Shown here piece by piece: positions 1-9,194 of a DNA stretch of 64,000 bases. Origin of the DNA: Komagataeibacter saccharivorans. Its GTDB lineage: Bacteria; Pseudomonadota; Alphaproteobacteria; Acetobacterales; Acetobacteraceae. The notes under the pieces were generated by a model. It saw nothing but the letters and a program-made list of their open reading frames with translations, had not been told where the DNA came from and made no database searches. Position 1 is the stretch's first letter, and each line of letters opens with the position of its first letter. The position numbers were made by a program, and so were the translations under genes. The stretch covers positions 1 through 64,000 of the forward strand of contig NZ_NKTY01000011.1 of the NCBI RefSeq assembly GCF_003207825.1, written 5' to 3'.

Positions 1-1198
1 CTCTCGCATACAACTGCAAAAGAATGGCACGGCTTCAGGCAGCATAAGCCGGGTCAGCCTCGGCGTTATCAGCCGCAAAATGCCCAACCCGACAGGCTGT
101 TATGACGCCTTTGGCCAGCGTGCGGCTTCGGTCATCTACAACCCGCTGAACCAGTACCGGGTGGTGATGAACGTACTGCCGAAATACTGGGACAATGCGG
201 ACATCCTGCAACAGGTATGGGTCAGCACATCGGGCGGGACCGCCAGCGGCAGCACGCAGAGCAATACGATCAAGGTGACATCGTCTTCCACTACGTCCAC
301 GACCACATCCGCGCTCAGCAGCCAGTCCTTTGCCAACCAGATCCAGAACAGCCTTGCGGGCGGCAGTGGGGCTTCCAGCGGGTCGGCCGTCTCCTCCACG
401 GCGGAAACGATGGTCCCGCTTTCGGTCGTGTCCAGCATGCAGTCCGCCACCATGCCGCTGAGTGTGAACCATCAGGGGCAGTCGCTGGCGGCGACACTGT
501 CGTTCAACCTGGCGTCCGGCGCGTCCATGTCCGACGCCACGCGGATCATTAATGAGGAGATCGCCCGGTTGCAGGTGCCAGCGACCGTGCACGGGCATTT
601 TGCAGGCACCGCCGCCCAGTTCCAGAGTTCCGCCAGTAACGAACCGCTGCTGATTGTGGCGGCACTGGGTGCTGTCTATCTGGTGCTTGGCATCCTGTAT
701 GAAAGCTATGTTCACCCTCTGACCATTCTTTCCACCCTGCCCTCCGCTGGTGTGGGGGCATTGCTGGCGCTGTACCTGCTGGGGCAGGAGTTCGACCTGA
801 TCGCGCTGATCGGGCTGATCCTGCTGATCGGGATCGTGAAGAAGAACGCCATCATGCTGGTTGACTTCGCCATTACCGAGGAGCGCAACCACAACCGCAC
901 GGCACATGACGCCATCCATACCGCCTGCCTGCTGCGCTTCCGCCCGATCATGATGACGACCATTGCCGCCGCCATGGGGGCGCTCCCGCTTGTGGTGGGT
1001 AACGGTTATGGGGCCGAGCTACGCCGCCCGCTGGGTATCGCGATCATGGGGGGGCTGCTGTTCAGCCAGATCCTGACGCTTTACACGACGCCGGTCGTGT
1101 ACCTGTATCTCGACCGTCTGGGCCAGTGGGGGCGCCGCCGCCTTCCCGCCTTTTTCCATGCCATTGCGCGCGCCGTGCGCCCTGCCCGTTCCTCGTGA
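1..1198 (+). CDS. RND efflux pump inner-membrane permease, C-terminal part (MdtB/MdtC type)
   Basis: This is the 3' end of a hydrophobe/amphiphile RND permease, a proton-driven trimeric inner-membrane pump; the start lies outside the window. Recognisable blocks are YDAFGQR and [11 protein letters not shown] in the porter domain, the membrane segment with [16 protein letters not shown], and the C-terminal [16 protein letters not shown] typical of MdtB/MdtC. Between WVSTSGG and VPLS (about 238-408) the protein carries a Ser/Thr/Gly-rich insertion of roughly 55-60 residues that MdtC-type porter domains normally lack. The roughly 25 codons before YDAFGQR stay open but do not resemble the family, so a frameshift near 60-110 is possible. 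The outer-membrane partner follows after 26 bp. Confidence 0.9.
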   Translation, partial: SRIQLQKNGTASGSISRVSLGVISRKMPNPTGCYDAFGQRAASVIYNPLNQYRVVMNVLPKYWDNADILQQVWVSTSGGTASGSTQSNTIKVTSSSTTSTTTSALSSQSFANQIQNSLAGGSGASSGSAVSSTAETMVPLSVVSSMQSATMPLSVNHQGQSLAATLSFNLASGASMSDATRIINEEIARLQVPATVHGHFAGTAAQFQSSASNEPLLIVAALGAVYLVLGILYESYVHPLTILSTLPSAGVGALLALYLLGQEFDLIALIGLILLIGIVKKNAIMLVDFAITEERNHNRTAHDAIHTACLLRFRPIMMTTIAAAMGALPLVVGNGYGAELRRPLGIAIMGGLLFSQILTLYTTPVVYLYLDRLGQWGRRRLPAFFHAIARAVRPARSS

Positions 1199-1224
1199 GC
1201 GTGATGACGTATCAGGACAGTTCC

Positions 1225-2766
1225 ATGCCGTATTCTTCCTTTCTTTCCGCCCGTTTCCGCACGGCCATGCGCGGCACGACAGTACTGCTGGCGGCGGTCA
1301 CGCTGTCGGGCTGCCTTATGGTTGGTCCGCGCTACAAACACCCGGCGCCCATCATTTCTGCCCGGTTCAAGGAACTGCAGCCCGCCCCGGGCTGGACGGT
1401 CAGCCAGCCGGATATGGCCGCAATACCAAAGGGCAAATGGTGGCTGGTCTATAATGACCCGACGCTGAACGCGCTGGAGGATCAGGTCGCACTGTCCAAT
1501 CAGAACCTGAAGGAATACGAAGCCCAGTACCGCAAGGCGCGGGCGCTGGTGAATGCGGCGAAGGCCAGCCTTTACCCGACGCTTTCCGGTGATCTCAGCT
1601 TTGCCCGCAACAGTCAGGGCAGTTCTGCCACATCAACCAGCGGCACCACCTACAGCACCGGCTCCACGCGCAACACCTATGCCGCTGAACTGAGTGCCGA
1701 CTGGGATCTGGACCTGTGGGGCAAGATCCGCCGCCAGATACAGGAACAGGTGACCGCAGCACAGGCCAGTGCCGCCGATATTGCCAATGCCCGCCTGTCC
1801 TACCAGTCGCAACTGGCGCAGGACTATTTTGAAATGCGCTATGAGGAATCCCTCAAGTCGCTACTGGACCGCTCGGCAGCGCTTTATGCCCATAATCTCC
1901 AGATCATCCGTAACCAGCATGAAGGCGGCACGCTGAATGCAGGCGATGAATTGCAGGCTGAAACCGAACTGGAGCAGACCCGCGCCAGCGCCACCGCAAC
2001 GGATGTGGCGCGCTCGGAATATGAACATGCGATCGCTGTGCTGGTTGGCCGCGCGCCCGCCGACCTGACCATTGCGCGCGCCGCCATGCCTTTGGCCATT
2101 CCGGCCGTGCCGGTCACCCTGCCTGCAACGCTGCTGCAACGCCGCCCCGATATTGCCGCGGCCGAACGGGCCATGGAGGAATATAATGCGGAAATCGGGG
2201 CCGCCATTGCCGCCTTCTATCCCGATGTCACCCTGTCCGCTGCCTATGGCTATAGCGGCAATCCCGTCCAGTCGCTGATTCAGGTTGCCAACCGGATCTG
2301 GTCACTGGGGGCAGCGGGCAGCGAAACCCTGTTTGAAGGCGGTGCACGGACGGCAGCGGTGCAGGAAGCCAATGCCGATTACGACAACGCGGTCGCCACC
2401 TATCGCCAGACGGTGCTGACCGCCCTGCAGGATACGGAGGACCAGCTTTCCAGCCTGCGTATTCTTGAACAGCAGGCCAGCCAGCAGGATGCCGCCGTGC
2501 GTGCGGCGGTGAAAGCCGTGGACGTGTCGATGAATGAATACCGTTTTGGCACCGCCATCTACACCACTGTCATCACCACCCAGCAGACCGCGCTGGGGGA
2601 TCAGGAAACGGCATTGCAGATTCAGGAAAGCCGCCTGCTGGCCAGCGTGAAGCTGATTGCCGATCTGGGTGGTGGCTGGGATGTATCGCAACTGCCCGGC
2701 AAGAATTCCCTTCAGAGCGATAATCCCCTGGTGCCCTCCTTTCTGGAAAGGCATGGGAAAGACTGA
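1225..2766 (+). CDS. RND efflux outer-membrane lipoprotein (NodT/OprM family)
   Basis: Outer-membrane channel of the tripartite pump, 513 aa. A short signal peptide ends in the lipobox LSGC, followed by MVGPRYKHPAP, the usual opening of NodT-family factors. Two repeated OEP domains follow, with LYPTLSGDLSFARN and the paired second-half motif FYPDVTLSAAYGYSG; the motif LLQRRPDIAAAERAM is diagnostic. I chose the ATG at 1225 because AGGA at 1213-1216 sits at a good distance; ATG 1204 and GTG 1201 are in frame just upstream. The gene directly follows the permease and is probably cotranscribed with it. Substrate cannot be read from sequence. Confidence 0.92.
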   Translation: MPYSSFLSARFRTAMRGTTVLLAAVTLSGCLMVGPRYKHPAPIISARFKELQPAPGWTVSQPDMAAIPKGKWWLVYNDPTLNALEDQVALSNQNLKEYEAQYRKARALVNAAKASLYPTLSGDLSFARNSQGSSATSTSGTTYSTGSTRNTYAAELSADWDLDLWGKIRRQIQEQVTAAQASAADIANARLSYQSQLAQDYFEMRYEESLKSLLDRSAALYAHNLQIIRNQHEGGTLNAGDELQAETELEQTRASATATDVARSEYEHAIAVLVGRAPADLTIARAAMPLAIPAVPVTLPATLLQRRPDIAAAERAMEEYNAEIGAAIAAFYPDVTLSAAYGYSGNPVQSLIQVANRIWSLGAAGSETLFEGGARTAAVQEANADYDNAVATYRQTVLTALQDTEDQLSSLRILEQQASQQDAAVRAAVKAVDVSMNEYRFGTAIYTTVITTQQTALGDQETALQIQESRLLASVKLIADLGGGWDVSQLPGKNSLQSDNPLVPSFLERHGKD

Positions 2767-2881
2767 TGAAAAAGGGGTGCTTTCAGGGATTTTCCACAAT
2801 TCTAATCAACAATATCAGTATGTTGCGGCATGATGTCCCCTGCCATAGCCTGATTTGGACCCTCAACCGGAGAAGAAACCC

Positions 2882-4369
2882 ATGACCGATGTATCAAGAC
2901 GCAACTTCGTGACGGTTGGCGCGGCTCTGGCCGGGGCGGTCTCCACAATGGGGCTTGGCGTTCAGGGCGCACGGGCGGCGGAGGGCGGGCATGGCTTCAT
3001 GGCCGCATCTTCCGCAGGACCGGACGCACCCGACGGTCCCGGTCCCCATGGAAAGAAAACCCCCGGAATTCAGGGCATCAGCGCATTGTGTGAGGTCACG
3101 GGCGGGGGCGAGAAGGTCTATGGCATCGCAGTGGAATACGATGTTGCAATCGACCCGGCCAGCCTGTCGCCTGATACATATGCCACGGCAGTCTTTCCTG
3201 CGGCCAAAGGGTTCTTCGCGGGGATGCCACAGGAACCTGACAAGAATGATACGACGGCAGCCGCGAAACCGCGCCCGGTTGCGGCCATCTATACCAGTAA
3301 CACGCCTGCACTCCGGCCTGACCGGAAGAGTATTTCCGGCAGATATGTCATTGCCGAGTTTACGCATGACCCGGACCTGAGCCTGCCCACAACCGATAGT
3401 GACAGGGTCACGCTGATACAGGACAGGAACGTCCGCACCACGGGCGGTGCCGTGTATGCGGCCAGTAAGACCGTATGGAGCAACGCGGGGCCGCACGGGA
3501 ACAGTGTTGTCATACGTGGGGTCGATGCGTGGGAACAGAATCACTGGTGGTGGGACGATACGCGGTCCGCGTGGCTTGAATACAGCATTTATCTGCCGAA
3601 ATCTTTCCTTGCAAAGGGTGGGGAGAACCGTTCCTATCCCCTCCTCCTTGCCGTCACCCATTCAGGGACAAGTCCGGATGGAACCTGTGCCCAGACGCTG
3701 ACCGAACAGTGCATCGCCAGCATATGGAGCCTGCCCGAGGAGCAGGAGCGGCATGAATGCGTGATCATCACCCCGCGCTACGAGCGCACGACGATGAACG
3801 ATTACTGGGAACATACATCCGATGTCGAAAATACTTACCGGCTTGTCGAATCCCTGCTCGGTAATACATGGAATTATGGCAACCCCAATCTGGATGACCG
3901 GCGTGACAAGGTTCTGAAGATCGACCCGAAAAGGGTTTACTGCACCGGCTGGTCCATGGGGGCCATGACATCGCTGTGGCTGATGGCAAAACACCCTGAA
4001 ACCTTTGCCGCCGGGCTGATCATCGCGGGACAGCAGCGCCCGAGTGATCTGATACCGCTTGCAAAACAGAAGGTGCTGATCATCACCGGGTCGGAAGACA
4101 ACAAGGCCACGCCATGGAACGAGAAATGCGTGCCGGTATGGGAACAGGCTGGCGCTACAGTGGTGCGACCGGCGGAATACCTTGATCCTGCGCGTATTTT
4201 TCCTGTCGATGCCCAGAAGAAACTGACCGATCAGGTCAATGGCTACCTTGCAAGGGATGGCAACATCACCTTCCTGACCTTTGACGGTGTCGACCATATG
4301 GGGTCCGCGCGGAAATTCTTCTACATCAAGGCGGCAAGGGACTGGCTGTTCAGGCAGGTGAAATCGTGA
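2882..4369 (+). CDS. Tat-exported alpha/beta hydrolase (esterase/PHB-depolymerase-like)
   Basis: Predicted periplasmic serine hydrolase, 495 aa. The N-terminus has a twin-arginine signal (SRRNFVTVG, then an Ala/Gly-rich hydrophobic stretch ending ARAAE). Residues about 50-220 look like the Ig-like N-terminal domain found ahead of some esterases; the second half is an alpha/beta hydrolase with nucleophile elbow GWSMGAMTS, a candidate acid in ITGSEDNKATPW and a candidate His in FDGVDHMGSARKF. GGAGAAG at 2869-2875 supports ATG 2882. It is a single gene between the efflux genes and the EctC operon; whether it works with the latter is unknown. Substrate is not predicted. Confidence 0.75.
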   Translation: MTDVSRRNFVTVGAALAGAVSTMGLGVQGARAAEGGHGFMAASSAGPDAPDGPGPHGKKTPGIQGISALCEVTGGGEKVYGIAVEYDVAIDPASLSPDTYATAVFPAAKGFFAGMPQEPDKNDTTAAAKPRPVAAIYTSNTPALRPDRKSISGRYVIAEFTHDPDLSLPTTDSDRVTLIQDRNVRTTGGAVYAASKTVWSNAGPHGNSVVIRGVDAWEQNHWWWDDTRSAWLEYSIYLPKSFLAKGGENRSYPLLLAVTHSGTSPDGTCAQTLTEQCIASIWSLPEEQERHECVIITPRYERTTMNDYWEHTSDVENTYRLVESLLGNTWNYGNPNLDDRRDKVLKIDPKRVYCTGWSMGAMTSLWLMAKHPETFAAGLIIAGQQRPSDLIPLAKQKVLIITGSEDNKATPWNEKCVPVWEQAGATVVRPAEYLDPARIFPVDAQKKLTDQVNGYLARDGNITFLTFDGVDHMGSARKFFYIKAARDWLFRQVKS

Positions 4370-4378
4370 AAGCCGGTT

Positions 4379-4403
4379 GGGCGGGTGGCTTTTCATCCCG
4401 CCC
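4379..4403 (+). terminator. Stem-loop after the Tat hydrolase gene
   Basis: GGGCGGG (4379-4385) pairs with CCCGCCC (4397-4403) around an 11-nt loop, ten bases after the hydrolase stop. There is no strong T-run after the stem, so termination is plausible rather than certain. Confidence 0.45.
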
Positions 4404-4459
4404 GATACGGTGTTGTATGGCAGGGACGATAAAGCCGCTTTCCCTAGCCTGAGGTCGTG

Positions 4460-5626
4460 ATGACTGTGCCCCCGATTGATCCGTTTCATGCCCTGTCCAT
4501 CAGTAAGCTGGCACATGAACTGGCGGCGCAAGGGCGCAGTATCATCCATATGGAGTTCGGCCAGCCTTCCACCGGCGCGCCGAAGGCGGCGCTTGAGCGC
4601 GCGCAGCATGTGCTGGCCACCGATCCCATGGGCTATTGGGAAAGTCAGGCGCTAAGGGACAGGATCGCCCGGCACTATCACGAAACCTACGATGTTTCGG
4701 TCCAGCCTGCGCAGGTTATCCTTACATGCGGCGCGTCACCGGCACTGGTGCTTGCCCTGCTGGCCAGTTTTGTGCCCGGTGCCCGCGTGGCCATGGCGCG
4801 TCCGGGTTATGTCGCCTACCGCAATGTGGTCAGGACATTACACATGGAGCCTGTTGAAATTCCATGTGGGGAGAAAGAGCGCTTTCAGTTGACCGCCAGC
4901 GCCATCAGGGCGCTGGAGCCTGCCCCCGACGGGCTGATCCTGGCCAGCCCCGCCAATCCGACCGGCACCATCCTGTCAGCCGACGAAATGCAGGCCATTG
5001 TCGCAGTGTGCAGGGAACGCGGGATCTGCATCATATCGGATGAGATCTATCACGGCCTCAGCTTTGGCGAGCGCGCGCATAGTATCCTGGAATATGATCC
5101 CCATGCGCTGGTGGTAAACAGCTTTTCCAAATACTTCAGCATGGCGCCGTGGCGGTTGGGATGGCTTGTCGTGCCACCGGAAAAAGCGGAGATCGCTCAC
5201 GCGCGGATGGGAAACCTGTTCCTGCCGCCTGCGGCCCTCAGCCAGCATGCGGCCCTTGTCGCATTCGATGGCAGGGATGAAGTGGACGGCCATATTGAAA
5301 CCTATCGCCGTAACCGTGACCTGCTGCTACAGGCTTTGCCACAGATGGGTTTGAATCATATCGCCCCACCGGATGGCGCATTCTATATCTATGCCGATAT
5401 CCGGCACCTGACGGATGACAGCATGGCGTTCTGCAGGCGCCTGTTGATGGATACAGGTGTCACCACGGCACCCGGTATCGATTTTGATCCCGTCGACGGG
5501 AAGTTCTTCATACGCTTCAGTTTTGCGGTGAATACAGCTTTGATTGAAGAAGCAATACGGCGCATGGTCCCATGGTTTCAGGAACAGGCGGCAAGAACGC
5601 ACAAATGTAACGCATTACAATACTGA
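4460..5626 (+). CDS. PLP-dependent aminotransferase, class I/II
   Basis: Fold-type I aminotransferase, 388 aa, cytosolic. The PLP lysine is in NSFSKYFSMAPWRLGW; NPTGTILS and SDEIYHGLSF are the cofactor-binding Asn and Asp segments, and FFIRFSFA near the end supplies the carboxylate-binding Arg. Closest in appearance to AspC/MalY-like enzymes of unknown specificity. GAGG at 4451-4454 favours ATG 4460 over the in-frame GTG at 4457. It begins a tight operon with an amidase (22 bp gap) and ectoine synthase (21 bp after that). It is not EctB, which is a class III enzyme, so if the operon makes a diamino precursor it does so by another route (inference). Confidence 0.88.
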   Translation: MTVPPIDPFHALSISKLAHELAAQGRSIIHMEFGQPSTGAPKAALERAQHVLATDPMGYWESQALRDRIARHYHETYDVSVQPAQVILTCGASPALVLALLASFVPGARVAMARPGYVAYRNVVRTLHMEPVEIPCGEKERFQLTASAIRALEPAPDGLILASPANPTGTILSADEMQAIVAVCRERGICIISDEIYHGLSFGERAHSILEYDPHALVVNSFSKYFSMAPWRLGWLVVPPEKAEIAHARMGNLFLPPAALSQHAALVAFDGRDEVDGHIETYRRNRDLLLQALPQMGLNHIAPPDGAFYIYADIRHLTDDSMAFCRRLLMDTGVTTAPGIDFDPVDGKFFIRFSFAVNTALIEEAIRRMVPWFQEQAARTHKCNALQY

Positions 5627-5648
5627 CCATTCACGCCGGGGTGGAAAA

Positions 5649-7004
5649 ATGAATACCGACGTCTCGCCGTTGCATATACAGCAGGACCATGCGGAATCGC
5701 ATATATCCGCAAACGCGCCTGCACGGCTTGATCGGGCGCTGGCTGACTATGCCGCCCGTGACTGGACGGATCAGGCCATTTTCCTCAATGAACGGTTTGA
5801 AGCGGCGCGCGCGGAACTTGGGCACTGGCAGGCGTTGTCCCGGACCAGTCGGGAACTTCCCCCGCTCGCTGGCCTGACCATGACGGTCAAGGCCTGTTTC
5901 GATACCGCAGGCTGGGTCAGTAGCTGCGGATCTCGGGTCTTGCAGCACGCGAAACCGGCCATGCGGAGTGCGGCACTTGTCCATAAGCTGCGTATGGCTG
6001 GCGCGACCCTGCTGGCGCAGACCAATATGACCGAGTTCGCTTATGGTGCGCTGGGGGTCAATACCCGTTTCGGCACGCCCCGCACGCCGCTTGACCCAAC
6101 CGGGACACGGATTGCCGGGGGTTCAAGTTCAGGAGCCGCAGTCGCGGTTGCGCGCGGATACGGCGATGTGGCCGTCTGTTCCGATACCAGTGGTTCAGCC
6201 CGTATTCCCGCCGCGTTTTGTGGTGTGGTCGGGTTCAAGCCCAGCCGCGCGCGTTACGACACGCAGGGCATGCACTGGCTTTCCACCAGTTTTGACGTGC
6301 CGGGTCTTATCTGTCCCACTGTGGGGCTGTGTCGGCAGGTGGATCGTGCCATTACCGGTTGTGGGGCGGATGTCCCTTCCCCTCCCCTTGCTATCCGTCT
6401 GGCGGTTCCCGGCACATTATCCGATATGGGGCTGGATGAAGATGTGCATGCTCTGTTCAGGACCTGCCGGGATGTCCTCACGGCGGCGGGTGTAACCATT
6501 CACGAAATCCCTCTGGACAGCCTTATGGACAGTGCCCGTATTGCAGCGGAGGGCGGAATCATCGGGGCGGAAGCATACGCATTGCACCGCCATCGTCTGG
6601 CGACGGATTTTGACGGATACGATCCCGTAGTCGGTAAACGCCTGCTGGCCGGGCGGGAAAATCCTGCCTATCGCTATGTGGATGCCCTGCAGGCCCTGTC
6701 TGCCTGCCGCGACAGGTTCGACCGGGAGATAACCGGATATGACGGCTTCCTGTTGCCCACCGTTCCGATCCTGCCACCGGCTGTGGCGGAACTGCGGGAT
6801 GAGGCAACCTATCTGCGGCTTAACCGGCGCGCATTTTCATTAACCGAATTCGCCAACCGTCTGGATCTGCCCGGCATTTCCCTGCCGGTTGGCAAACTTC
6901 CCGTCGGCCTGATGCTGACGGGAATACGGGGTGGCGATGATGCCCTCCTCGCCATGGCCAGTGTACTGGAACCACTGGTCAGTAACCTTCAGCAGCCCGT
7001 GTGA
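5649..7004 (+). CDS. Amidase signature family hydrolase
   Basis: Amidase signature (AS) enzyme, 451 aa. The catalytic triad is visible: Lys in MTVKACFDTAG, cis-Ser in GGSSSGAAVAVA and the nucleophile Ser in DTSGSARIPAAFCG, followed by VVGFKPS. Such enzymes hydrolyse small amides; GatA is unlikely because no gatB or gatC is present and the C-terminal half is short. The start follows a GGGGTGG purine run just upstream. It sits between an aminotransferase and ectoine synthase. A role in opening, trimming or recycling an amide or cyclic amidine intermediate is an inference from position only. Confidence 0.88.
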   Translation: MNTDVSPLHIQQDHAESHISANAPARLDRALADYAARDWTDQAIFLNERFEAARAELGHWQALSRTSRELPPLAGLTMTVKACFDTAGWVSSCGSRVLQHAKPAMRSAALVHKLRMAGATLLAQTNMTEFAYGALGVNTRFGTPRTPLDPTGTRIAGGSSSGAAVAVARGYGDVAVCSDTSGSARIPAAFCGVVGFKPSRARYDTQGMHWLSTSFDVPGLICPTVGLCRQVDRAITGCGADVPSPPLAIRLAVPGTLSDMGLDEDVHALFRTCRDVLTAAGVTIHEIPLDSLMDSARIAAEGGIIGAEAYALHRHRLATDFDGYDPVVGKRLLAGRENPAYRYVDALQALSACRDRFDREITGYDGFLLPTVPILPPAVAELRDEATYLRLNRRAFSLTEFANRLDLPGISLPVGKLPVGLMLTGIRGGDDALLAMASVLEPLVSNLQQPV

Positions 7005-7025
7005 AATCATCATAAGGGAAAGATC

Positions 7026-7412
7026 ATGATTGTTGTTACATCCAACGAAATCGCGGGTACGGCACGGGATGCTTCGGGACCGGGATGGGAAAGCCGCCGC
7101 ATGATCGTGCGCGATGATGGCATGGGTCATTCCGTGCACGAAACGCGCGTCAAGAAGGGCGCGGAACTGCATCTGCATTACAAGAACCATTTTGAGACCA
7201 ATTATTGCATTTCCGGTGAAGGTGAGGTCGAAGATACGCAGACCGGTGAAGTTTTTCCAATCCGTCCCGGCACCATTTACGCCCTGAACAGGAACGATCC
7301 GCATATCCTGCGCGCGACAGGAAGCGATCTTCTGCTGGTCTGTGTTTTTACGCCCCCGCTTGCGGGCAATGAAGTCCATCGCGAGGATGGCAGTTACGCA
7401 CCCGTCGAATAA
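7026..7412 (+). CDS. ectC: L-ectoine synthase (EctC), solitary copy
   Basis: Cupin-fold EctC, 128 aa, the usual size. In ectoine producers it cyclises N-gamma-acetyl-diaminobutyrate to ectoine by loss of water. Residues known from studied EctC proteins occur at the same numbers: Trp21, Arg25, Thr40, Tyr52, His55, metal ligands Glu57, Tyr85 and His93, and a Glu at 116 beside the usual 115. HYKNH and the GEGEVED strand are also typical. No ectA, ectB or ectD is found anywhere in the window. Solitary ectC genes are known and are thought to use imported precursor or other substrates; the neighbouring aminotransferase and amidase make a dedicated alternative substrate plausible (inference). A purine-rich AAGGGAAAG lies just upstream. 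Confidence 0.93.
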   Translation: MIVVTSNEIAGTARDASGPGWESRRMIVRDDGMGHSVHETRVKKGAELHLHYKNHFETNYCISGEGEVEDTQTGEVFPIRPGTIYALNRNDPHILRATGSDLLLVCVFTPPLAGNEVHREDGSYAPVE

Positions 7413-7532
7413 TACGGCAATCGCGGCCTTTCCTTACCGTCACCGACAGGCATCGCTGCGTAACATGGGGTTATCCTTAACCTGTATCGCGTCGATACGG
7501 TGCCTGTCCTTCATGAGCAGGACATCTATCCG

Positions 7533-9023
7533 TCAGAAGATCTGGATCTGTGACTTGAAACCTATGAATTCCACGTTTTTCAGGTTTCTCTGTGCATTGG
7601 GATGGAAATAGATCTGAAAATCGGGGGCCACTACTACACCACGCATGACGTGGATCTGATAATTCGTTTCAAAGATGGTTTCATGGCCCTGAATGCCTGT
7701 TGCGTGGTTCGGCGCTGTTTTTGCCGGGACCATGCTCAGGTCCAGTGCATCCGTATATGAGACGCCGGGCGCAATCTTGACGTAGGTCATGGCCACGCCA
7801 AAGGAATCATAGGGCCTGCTTTTAATAAAACCACGGTCAACCATAGCCGCGTAAGTCTCATAATTACGCAGTGATGTACGCGGATCATTATAGATCACCC
7901 CGCTCATTATGGTCAGGCCGTCTTCGGCATTGGAATAGGAATGCCGCAGAAGTTTCTGGTCTATTTCAAACCACGTACTCCATGTCTGCTGATGATTGGC
8001 CGCCGTTTTGCCCGTTAGTGCAAAAGGCTGACCATTCACATCATAATAATTGTCAGGGTTGGGGGCTGAAATCAGTTGTCCACCGATCTTGTAATGCCCC
8101 GGCAGCTTATGCTGGCGGCCAAGCATGGGTTCCCAGCCGAATTCGATCGGCGCAAGCTGACCTACGATATTTGATGAATTGAAGTGGAAACCGGTCCTGT
8201 GCTGGCTGTTTGCATAAATACCGCGTTCGGCAAAATAGACGCCTGCCTGTATGTAGGTGTAGCGGGACGGGCGACCACGGACACGAAAACCCCACTCTCC
8301 GGCAGGATAGGAAGTGATATACTGATTATCGATGGCAGCCTTGGGCCGGCCGCAGAAACTGTTGTTCTGGAAATTGCAGAAAAGCGAACTGGCACTGAAT
8401 TCGCTCATTTCCGTCAGTCGTCCGCCAGCAATACTTACGCGACCACCAAGTAATGTTTCTTCACCATAAGCAGTGACAAGATGGACGACGACATTGCCTC
8501 CCCCGCCATATATTTCCGATGAATGGGCCATCCAGTCCCCCATCATGCGGTTGGCAGTCGTGCCGTACCGGCTGGTAAAGAGGGTATGGGTGGCGAAACC
8601 CTTCAGGCCAATAATTTTTTCCCAGTTTATATGAAGGGCCGTATTGACCTGTCCTGCGTTACTTGACCCCTGCCTGTAACCGGGATGACCGGGGGTCGGT
8701 CGGGAAATGGCAGCCGTGTATTCATTGGTATTGTCCATCGTCAGCGCAATGCCGCGTGTACGGAGCCATGTGGTCATGCCAAATGGGTCCGCGAACACGG
8801 CTTCGGGCCGGGAAAACGGGGGTACGACAGGCGCGTTGGACGGATGGGCCATAAGCGGTGTGGCCACCCGCAGGCGGGCGTCGCTGTTCGAGTTGTCCTG
8901 AAAGGTCTGGCCCATTGCATGACCGCACAGCATCATCACCGCGACGACAGGTATATGGGCTGTTATTCTTAAAAGCGGTTTCTGGCGATAGAATGCTGCA
9001 ATTATCGTAAATAACGTACGCAT
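7533..9023 (-). CDS. OprB-family carbohydrate-selective porin
   Basis: Outer-membrane beta-barrel, 496 aa, with an N-terminal signal sequence ending near GHAMGQ. Residues about 70-110 contain WLRTRGIALTMDNTNEY, the opening of OprB barrels. Later segments such as AGRLTEMSEFSASSLFCNF, YIQAGVYFAERGIY and GVAMTYVKIAPG, and the extreme C-terminus ending in aromatic/hydrophobic residues, fit the family. In acetic acid bacteria OprB porins often pass sugars and sugar acids. The gene converges on ectC (120 bp gap) and is followed upstream by a minus-strand catabolic operon that it may feed (inference). Confidence 0.88.
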   Translation of the reverse strand: MRTLFTIIAAFYRQKPLLRITAHIPVVAVMMLCGHAMGQTFQDNSNSDARLRVATPLMAHPSNAPVVPPFSRPEAVFADPFGMTTWLRTRGIALTMDNTNEYTAAISRPTPGHPGYRQGSSNAGQVNTALHINWEKIIGLKGFATHTLFTSRYGTTANRMMGDWMAHSSEIYGGGGNVVVHLVTAYGEETLLGGRVSIAGGRLTEMSEFSASSLFCNFQNNSFCGRPKAAIDNQYITSYPAGEWGFRVRGRPSRYTYIQAGVYFAERGIYANSQHRTGFHFNSSNIVGQLAPIEFGWEPMLGRQHKLPGHYKIGGQLISAPNPDNYYDVNGQPFALTGKTAANHQQTWSTWFEIDQKLLRHSYSNAEDGLTIMSGVIYNDPRTSLRNYETYAAMVDRGFIKSRPYDSFGVAMTYVKIAPGVSYTDALDLSMVPAKTAPNHATGIQGHETIFETNYQIHVMRGVVVAPDFQIYFHPNAQRNLKNVEFIGFKSQIQIF

Positions 9024-9147
9024 TCATGCTGATCCGATTTAATTCTCATTATATTTATTATTTTAAGAATTTCTTCCGTTACAGAAGAATGGTTGAGACC
9101 ATAAATGGTACGCGGTCGGCGGCATCACCATCATTCCTGCCGCCATG

Positions 9148-9177
9148 CCGGATACGCCCGACCGGGGGCGTATCCGG
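9148..9177 (-). terminator. Strong stem-loop downstream of hydroxyacid dehydrogenase
   Basis: CCGGATACGCCC (9148-9159) pairs perfectly with GGGCGTATCCGG (9166-9177) around six bases. It lies 17 bp past the dehydrogenase stop, so it probably ends the minus-strand operon; no clear U-run follows. Confidence 0.6.
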
Positions 9178-9194
9178 ACAGGCTGTATGTCCGC

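Noticed and set aside
3662-4609. 315-codon open frame on the minus strand
   Set aside because: Lies antisense across the Tat hydrolase and aminotransferase genes, crosses an intergenic boundary and has no family pattern; caused by GC-rich third positions of the real genes.
5649-7004. Amidase as GatA (glutamyl-tRNA amidotransferase subunit)
   Set aside because: No gatB or gatC nearby and the operon context is metabolic; an ordinary amidase is more likely.
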